The position numbers and the translations under genes were made by a program. A stretch of DNA of 64,000 bases, from contig JBAZDQ010000009.1 of the NCBI GenBank assembly GCA_041654355.1, positions 1-64,000 on the forward strand, in the 5' to 3' direction. The notes beneath the pieces are model-generated. The model saw only the letters and a program-made list of their open reading frames with translations. It made no database searches and was not told the origin of the DNA. Of this stretch, positions 60,411-64,000 are shown in pieces; within the stretch, counting starts at the first letter, position 1, and the number at the start of each line of letters is the position of its first letter. Source of the stretch: DMER64 sp041654355 (lineage in GTDB: Bacteria; Bacteroidota; Bacteroidia; Bacteroidales; UBA932).

Positions 60411-60483
60411 CGTACTTTCTATATATCTAATAATTAGACATATAAGAAACAGCTTCGATTATTTGGCGCGGAAGGTTCCACCT
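60381..60483. repeat. REP inverted pair downstream of the RAYT gene
   Basis: The left arm at 60381-60401 reads AGGTGGAACCTTAGCGCGCC then A, one base longer and one base changed from the upstream arm. The right arm at 60464-60483 is the exact 20-bp TGGCGC form. The 62-base A+T-rich centre contains CTAATAATTAG. The left arm codes for the RAYT C-terminus and the right arm for the C-terminus of the convergent flavoprotein. Confidence 0.92.
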
Positions 60484-61820
60484 ACCGCGCCACCTCCCGC
60501 CACCCGACCGGTAGCAAAGGCTATCTGCAGGTTGTAGCCGCCGCTGTCAGCGTCCAGGTCCAGGACTTCACCTGCAATGGACAAATTTGCAACGAGTTTG
60601 GAGCGCATGGTATGTAAGTCGATCTCTTTCATAGAGATACCACCGGCTGTTACCACTGCTCGGGCCCAGTCTCCGTAAGAGGCAATGGGAAAGACCCATC
60701 GCAGCATACCATCTACGGGGTGTAACCCCGACTCGGCAAGGTATTTCAAAAAAGGAGCAATCAGATCTTCGGGCATGTAACGTTTCAAGCGCAGGGAAAG
60801 CTCCCCGGCCTTCGATTCCCGTTCCCACCGGGCCATCAGTTGCTCCCGCGTAAGTGCAGGTTTCAGATTCAGGTGCAGGGCAACGCGCTGGTTTTTGTTC
60901 AGAGCCACAACCGCCTGCCGGCTCACGCGAAAGCCGATCGGGCCTTCTATCCCCAGGTTGGTGAAATACAGTTCGCCTTCTTCCGAACGCCGGAGAACCT
61001 GCTCGGTGTAAAGCTCCAGACGCACGTTTCGAAGTTGAATTCCCTCCAGACTTCTGTCATAATCAACAGGCATCAAAGCAGTTAGTGTCGGAAATAGAGG
61101 CTCAACAGAATGTCCCAAAGCCGAGGCCAAAGAGTACCCGTCGCCGGTCGAACCTGTTCTGGGATAGGATCTTCCGCCCGTCGCCAGGATGAAATGATCT
61201 GCTTCCAGAAGCCTGATCTGACCGTCAGCGCCAGCCACCTTCACCGCCCTGATTCTCTGCAGATTAGAGGTTTTGGCATTTGCCGAGTCAACCGCGTTCG
61301 CGGCTAATCCATTGTCCGTGCCTTCATCACGGTTTGCCACAAATGCAGCAGTTGCCTTGCTATCCGCAGGGTGACCGGAAGCATTTCGCGACGTGCCTTC
61401 ATCACTTCCTTCCGGAATGAATTCCAGCACCTGGCAATTGCAGACTATCTGAACACCAAGGCGTTCCAGCCACGATTTCATAGCATCGATCACATCAAAG
61501 GCCTGCTGGGAAGCAGGATATACACGGGTACCTCGTTCCAAAACAGTCGGTAACCCTATGTCATTGAAAAACTTAACCGTATCCTCACTGGTGAATTGAT
61601 AAAATGCCGGCTTGAAATACCTTTTAAGCGGGTGTACATGTTGGCTGAACATCTCCCAATCCTTCAAATTGGTAATGTTACAACGGCCTTTACCCGTTAT
61701 TGCCAGTTTACGCCCCGGCTTCTCCATCTTCTCCAGCAACATCACCCGGGCTCCCCGCTCAGCCGCCGTTCCTGCCGCCATCATACCTGCAGGTCCTGCT
61801 CCAATTACAATTATATCCAT
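60459..61820 (-). CDS. FAD-dependent oxidoreductase, HI0933/BaiN-YhiN family
   Basis: This 453-residue flavoprotein has the dinucleotide motif IIVIGAGPAGMMAAGTAAERG at the start. It also has the family signature KLAITGKGRCNITN, the second FAD-contact ILATGGRSYPRTGSTGDGY, and C-terminal GGISMKEIDLHTMRSK and DLDADSGGYNLQIAFATGR. BaiN relatives reduce unsaturated steroids in some gut bacteria, but most members have unknown substrates. Residues about 137-187 are an Ala/Ser/Asn/Asp-rich insertion not expected in the family. The last residues GGTFRAK and the stop are read from a REP arm, so the native tail was probably displaced. Confidence 0.88.
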   Translation of the reverse strand: MDIIVIGAGPAGMMAAGTAAERGARVMLLEKMEKPGRKLAITGKGRCNITNLKDWEMFSQHVHPLKRYFKPAFYQFTSEDTVKFFNDIGLPTVLERGTRVYPASQQAFDVIDAMKSWLERLGVQIVCNCQVLEFIPEGSDEGTSRNASGHPADSKATAAFVANRDEGTDNGLAANAVDSANAKTSNLQRIRAVKVAGADGQIRLLEADHFILATGGRSYPRTGSTGDGYSLASALGHSVEPLFPTLTALMPVDYDRSLEGIQLRNVRLELYTEQVLRRSEEGELYFTNLGIEGPIGFRVSRQAVVALNKNQRVALHLNLKPALTREQLMARWERESKAGELSLRLKRYMPEDLIAPFLKYLAESGLHPVDGMLRWVFPIASYGDWARAVVTAGGISMKEIDLHTMRSKLVANLSIAGEVLDLDADSGGYNLQIAFATGRVAGGGAVGGTFRAK

Positions 61821-61832
61821 ATATCAAAGGTA

Positions 61833-61904
61833 CAAACGGAGTTTGAGTGTGCCAAAATTTTGGCGCAACAAAGGGGGATCTGTGGCGCAGTCAAACTCCG
61901 TTTG
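61833..61904. repeat. REP-like inverted pair, CAAACGGAGTTTGA form (copy 4)
   Basis: The left arm CAAACGGAGTTTGAGTGTGC, continuing CA, at 61833-61854 pairs with the right arm at 61883-61904 at 20 of 22 positions. The centre starts with a perfect palindrome GCCAAAATTTTGGC (61851-61864). It lies in the gap between the flavoprotein start and tRNA-Thr. Confidence 0.88.
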
Positions 61905-61931
61905 GTGCGCAGATTTTTTTGTTTATCTTTG
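61901..61931 (+). promoter_or_regulatory. Promoter of tRNA-Thr, -33 element supplied by a REP-like arm
   Basis: TTTG at 61901-61904 (the last four bases of the REP-like repeat), a 19-base spacer and TATCTTTG at 61924-61931 give a complete consensus promoter. It ends 14 bp before the tRNA. Confidence 0.75.
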
Positions 61932-61945
61932 CAGCCCCAAACCAA

Positions 61946-62018
61946 GCCTTCTTAGCTCAGTCGGTAGAGCAGCTCATTCGTAATGAGCAGGTCGCGGGTT
62001 CGAGTCCCGTGGAAGGCT
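61946..62018 (+). tRNA. tRNA-Thr, anticodon CGT
   Basis: This is a 73-nt cloverleaf. The acceptor GCCTTCT (61946-61952) pairs with GGAAGGC (62011-62017) with one G-T pair, and the discriminator is T. The D stem is GCTC/GAGC, and the anticodon stem GCTCA/TGAGC holds loop TTCGTAA. The T arm is GCGGG-TTCGAGT-CCCGT. The anticodon CGT reads ACG (Thr). CCA is not encoded. It has its own consensus promoter. Confidence 0.97.
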
Positions 62019-62033
62019 CAAAATTAAATAGTT

Positions 62034-63218
62034 GTGAAAAAATCCAGAATGCTCAGGGGAGCTGTTATGGGCTCTTGTGTATTACTGTTCACACTGGCAT
62101 TTCAATCTTGTCCCGGTCCCCGGAACCGTAGTTTTCGTATCCGAAAACTGGACGAACAATCATTCCTGGAGAACAATATTGAGTATATCTATAAGCCTTT
62201 GTATGCCAACAACTTTTTTATAGTCAGGGAAGACGGTGAAAAAGTATTGTACCTGAAGGATCCCGTGTCAAAGAAAGAAACCAGGCACGTCATACATAAG
62301 GTGAAACGGGTGGTTTGCCTGTCAACCACGCACATTGCCTATTTGGATGCCATCAACGAAACCCGTTCTATAGTAGGAGTTTCCGGCCGGCAGTACATAT
62401 ATAACGATAAACTCAGGAACGCCACAGATGTGGGTTATGAATCGGCTATAGATTATGAATCCCTGATGGCACTTGAACCGGACGTCGTTTTTGCGTATGC
62501 CGTACCGGGGCAACCTGCCGATTACATCCAGAAAATCAGGCAATTGGGAATGAACGTGATAGAAGTGCCCGAACACCTTGAAGATCACCCTCTTGGAAAA
62601 GCCGAATTCCTGGTAGCCTTTGCCGCTTTTTTTGACAAAGAGGTGATGGCCATGGAGCAATTTCATTGGATCTACGAGACTTACGAAGAATACCGCCTAC
62701 TGGCCCGTCAAACCGTAACACTCAGGCAACGGCGTAAAGCGGTAGAAGACGGCAGCAGCAGCCTGGATTCGCTCAACACACCCTTCAAACCGGTTAAAAT
62801 CTTGATCAACGCACCATTCAAAGACGTCTGGTACGTTCCCGGAACAGAAAGCCATTTGCACATCCTTATCAGGGATGCCGGAGGCATCATACTCGGCTCG
62901 GAAAATGGCAAAAAAACAGCAGTCATGAGCACGGAACAGGCTTACATACATGCACTTAAAGCCGATTACTGGTTGCATCCCAACCAATTTTCCAACCTGT
63001 CTTCGCTCGCCGCGCTGGACCCGCGATTTGCCGAGATAGAAGCCTTCCGCAAGGGCAACGTCTGGAACAACAACCTGCGTAGCACGCCCGAAGGCGGGAG
63101 CGATTATTTCGAGTCAGGGGCCGTCAGCCCACACCTTATCCTGGCGGATCTGATCGCCATTTTTTATCCGGACGCTCTGCCCAAACACAAATTCGTTTAT
63201 TACCGGAAGCTGGATTAA
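62034..63218 (+). CDS. ABC-type iron-siderophore/cobalamin-like substrate-binding lipoprotein
   Basis: This 394-residue protein begins with GTG 62034 (MKKSRMLRGAVMGSCVLLFT) and a lipobox-like FQSC; ATG 62049 is an alternative start that keeps the signal. The body is a class III periplasmic-binding fold (BtuF/FepB type). It includes KRVVCLSTTHIAYLDAINET, the loop ATDVGYESAIDYESLMALEP, DVVFAYAVPG and IEVPEHLEDHPLGKAEFLVA. The C-terminal lobe contains WYVPGTESHLHILIRDAGG. It most likely delivers a metal chelate or corrinoid to an ABC importer; no permease or ATPase of that type is within the window. It follows tRNA-Thr by 15 bp and overlaps the convergent permease gene by 4 bp. Confidence 0.82.
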   Translation: MKKSRMLRGAVMGSCVLLFTLAFQSCPGPRNRSFRIRKLDEQSFLENNIEYIYKPLYANNFFIVREDGEKVLYLKDPVSKKETRHVIHKVKRVVCLSTTHIAYLDAINETRSIVGVSGRQYIYNDKLRNATDVGYESAIDYESLMALEPDVVFAYAVPGQPADYIQKIRQLGMNVIEVPEHLEDHPLGKAEFLVAFAAFFDKEVMAMEQFHWIYETYEEYRLLARQTVTLRQRRKAVEDGSSSLDSLNTPFKPVKILINAPFKDVWYVPGTESHLHILIRDAGGIILGSENGKKTAVMSTEQAYIHALKADYWLHPNQFSNLSSLAALDPRFAEIEAFRKGNVWNNNLRSTPEGGSDYFESGAVSPHLILADLIAIFYPDALPKHKFVYYRKLD

Positions 63219-64000
63219 CCCTGTTTGAAAGATACCAGGTTTAATAGCCGCGTGATGGCCCAGATGATCACCATATAGATCAGGGCGACCATTACCAGCG
63301 GAAAGAAAGCATCAAAAGTACGGCTGCGAATGATATCTCCTGCCTTTGTAAGATCCTGAACCGCAATATATCCCACAATAGCCGTCATTTTTATCAGCGA
63401 GATCACTTCCCCTTTGTAAACAGGAAACGCCGTTCGCACCGCCTGAGGCAGTAAAATGTGCCAAAATGTCTGGAACTTATTAAAACCCAAAGCCAGACCC
63501 GCATGACGCTGCCCCGTGGGAATACTCTCCAGGGACGAACGGAATAACTCGGAAGAATACGCAGCAAAGATCATCGCAAAAGTGATCACAGAAACCACAA
63601 TGCCACTTATGCGCAACGTAGCGAAAACCACGTAAAACATCAGCATCAGGATCACCACGTGCGGGATTGCCCGGAACAAGGCAATATATCCTTTTGCAAA
63701 ATTGCGGCTAAAACCCCCGGCCGACATCCTCAGGGCACACACACCGGCTCCCAGGAACGTCCCGAAGATTACAGAAAGCACTGCAATGAGAAACGTCACC
63801 CATAACCCGTCCAAAATTAGCATATACCGTTTCTCATGCAACACGTTGCGTTGCAGCGCCTGCACAAACTGCTGCCAAAAGCCATCGGCTGCTTTGTCCC
63901 CGTTTTCCGACCACTCTATCAATACCTGCGGATTCACAAAATACACACTCGAAAAATCCACCTGCTTTTTGCGTTCCGCAGTCGCCGTCATATTGGAAGC
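63215..64000 (-). CDS. Amino-acid ABC transporter permease, probably the C-terminal half of a binding-protein/permease fusion (cut by window edge)
   Basis: The polar amino-acid (His/Glu/Gln) permease domain is clear. GLWVTFLIAVLSVIFGTFLG begins it. The EAA-like loop is SLESIPTGQRHAGLALGFNK, then FQTFWHILLPQAVRTAFPVY, and it ends near ITRLLNLVSFKQG. An ATG at 63991 could start a 258-residue protein, but the frame stays open to the window edge. The stretch before the first helix (FWQQFVQALQRNVLHEKRYM) resembles the linker of fused substrate-binding/permease proteins of Bacteroidota and Firmicutes. I therefore annotate it as partial. The ATPase partner is not visible. Confidence 0.8.
   Translation of the reverse strand, partial: ASNMTATAERKKQVDFSSVYFVNPQVLIEWSENGDKAADGFWQQFVQALQRNVLHEKRYMLILDGLWVTFLIAVLSVIFGTFLGAGVCALRMSAGGFSRNFAKGYIALFRAIPHVVILMLMFYVVFATLRISGIVVSVITFAMIFAAYSSELFRSSLESIPTGQRHAGLALGFNKFQTFWHILLPQAVRTAFPVYKGEVISLIKMTAIVGYIAVQDLTKAGDIIRSRTFDAFFPLVMVALIYMVIIWAITRLLNLVSFKQG

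Noticed and set aside
59393..60483. Classical insertion sequence with terminal inverted repeats
   Set aside because: The inverted repeats come as pairs on each side, not as single ends, and the transposase is a Y1 HUH enzyme that does not use terminal inverted repeats. A REPtron explains the layout better.
57415..61904. CRISPR array
   Set aside because: The direct repeats here have no regular unique spacers: the 54-bp array is contiguous and the 37-bp units occur only twice. No cas gene is present.

Overview
The window is chromosomal DNA from a member of the Bacteroidota, most likely order Bacteroidales. Several things point there: promoters of the TTG/TTTG-N19-20-TAnnTTTG type instead of sigma-70 boxes; lipoproteins with PCMD, carboxypeptidase-regulatory and LamG-type domains; a TamL-type BamA homologue; a NagB-like/LmbE fusion; a DUF3467 protein; a pyrophosphate-type phosphofructokinase; ATP-type PEP carboxykinase; and a TatA-TatC pair without a TatB gene. 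I cannot name the genus from the sequence alone.

Layout. 1-9.8 kb: mnmE (partial) and rlmD on the minus strand, then a secreted carboxypeptidase-regulatory-domain protein, rarA, kdsA and a NagB-like/LmbE fusion on the plus strand, meeting a TamL-like outer-membrane protein. 9.9-12 kb: a PLP decarboxylase (arginine decarboxylase type) and a TrmH-family methyltransferase. 12-24.9 kb: one long minus-strand block with tiny gaps or overlaps, in transcription order valS, PCMD lipoprotein, thioesterase, tatA, tatC, WG-repeat protein, ABC-F ATPase, rlmB, flippase. 24.9-31.8 kb: DUF3467 protein plus isomerase-like protein, a large modular lipoprotein (minus), then kdsC, maf and pfp. 32-41.1 kb: pckA (minus), recQ, ligA, a flavodiiron protein and a RelA/SpoT-family protein. 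41.1-50.8 kb: two envelope proteins, ispG, NfeD-type protease and C69 dipeptidase (minus), and an M16 peptidase. 50.8-57.4 kb: a methyltransferase and a glycosyltransferase (minus), gapA (minus), surE, an LpxB-Ogt fusion and dnaN. 57.4-62 kb: an accessory stretch described below. 62-64 kb: tRNA-Thr(CGT), a metal/cobalamin-type binding lipoprotein and an amino-acid ABC permease running off the window.

Most of the window is housekeeping: lipid A/Kdo synthesis (kdsA, kdsC, lpxB), DNA replication and repair (rarA, recQ, ligA, dnaN, ogt domain), rRNA/tRNA modification (mnmE, rlmD, rlmB, trmH), central carbon flow (pfp, gapA, pckA), isoprenoid synthesis (ispG) and envelope assembly.

The most unusual region is 57.4-61.9 kb, between dnaN and the BaiN-like flavoprotein. 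It contains an IS200-like REP-associated tyrosine transposase (RAYT) bracketed on both sides by inverted pairs of a 20-bp repeat with a TGGCGC head. A second repeat subfamily, with the same TGGCGC-like head but a different hairpin, is scattered from dnaN to tRNA-Thr. Copies of these repeats form the last codons and stops of neighbouring ORFs, and one supplies the -33 element of the tRNA-Thr promoter. The same stretch holds a 54-bp in-frame tandem repeat and an FAH-family-like protein that has lost its metal ligands. Other notable items are the LpxB-Ogt fusion, a NagB domain with lost catalytic residues, a RelA/SpoT protein with a TTG start and a broken HD hydrolase motif, and a 157-bp structured element between pfp and pckA.
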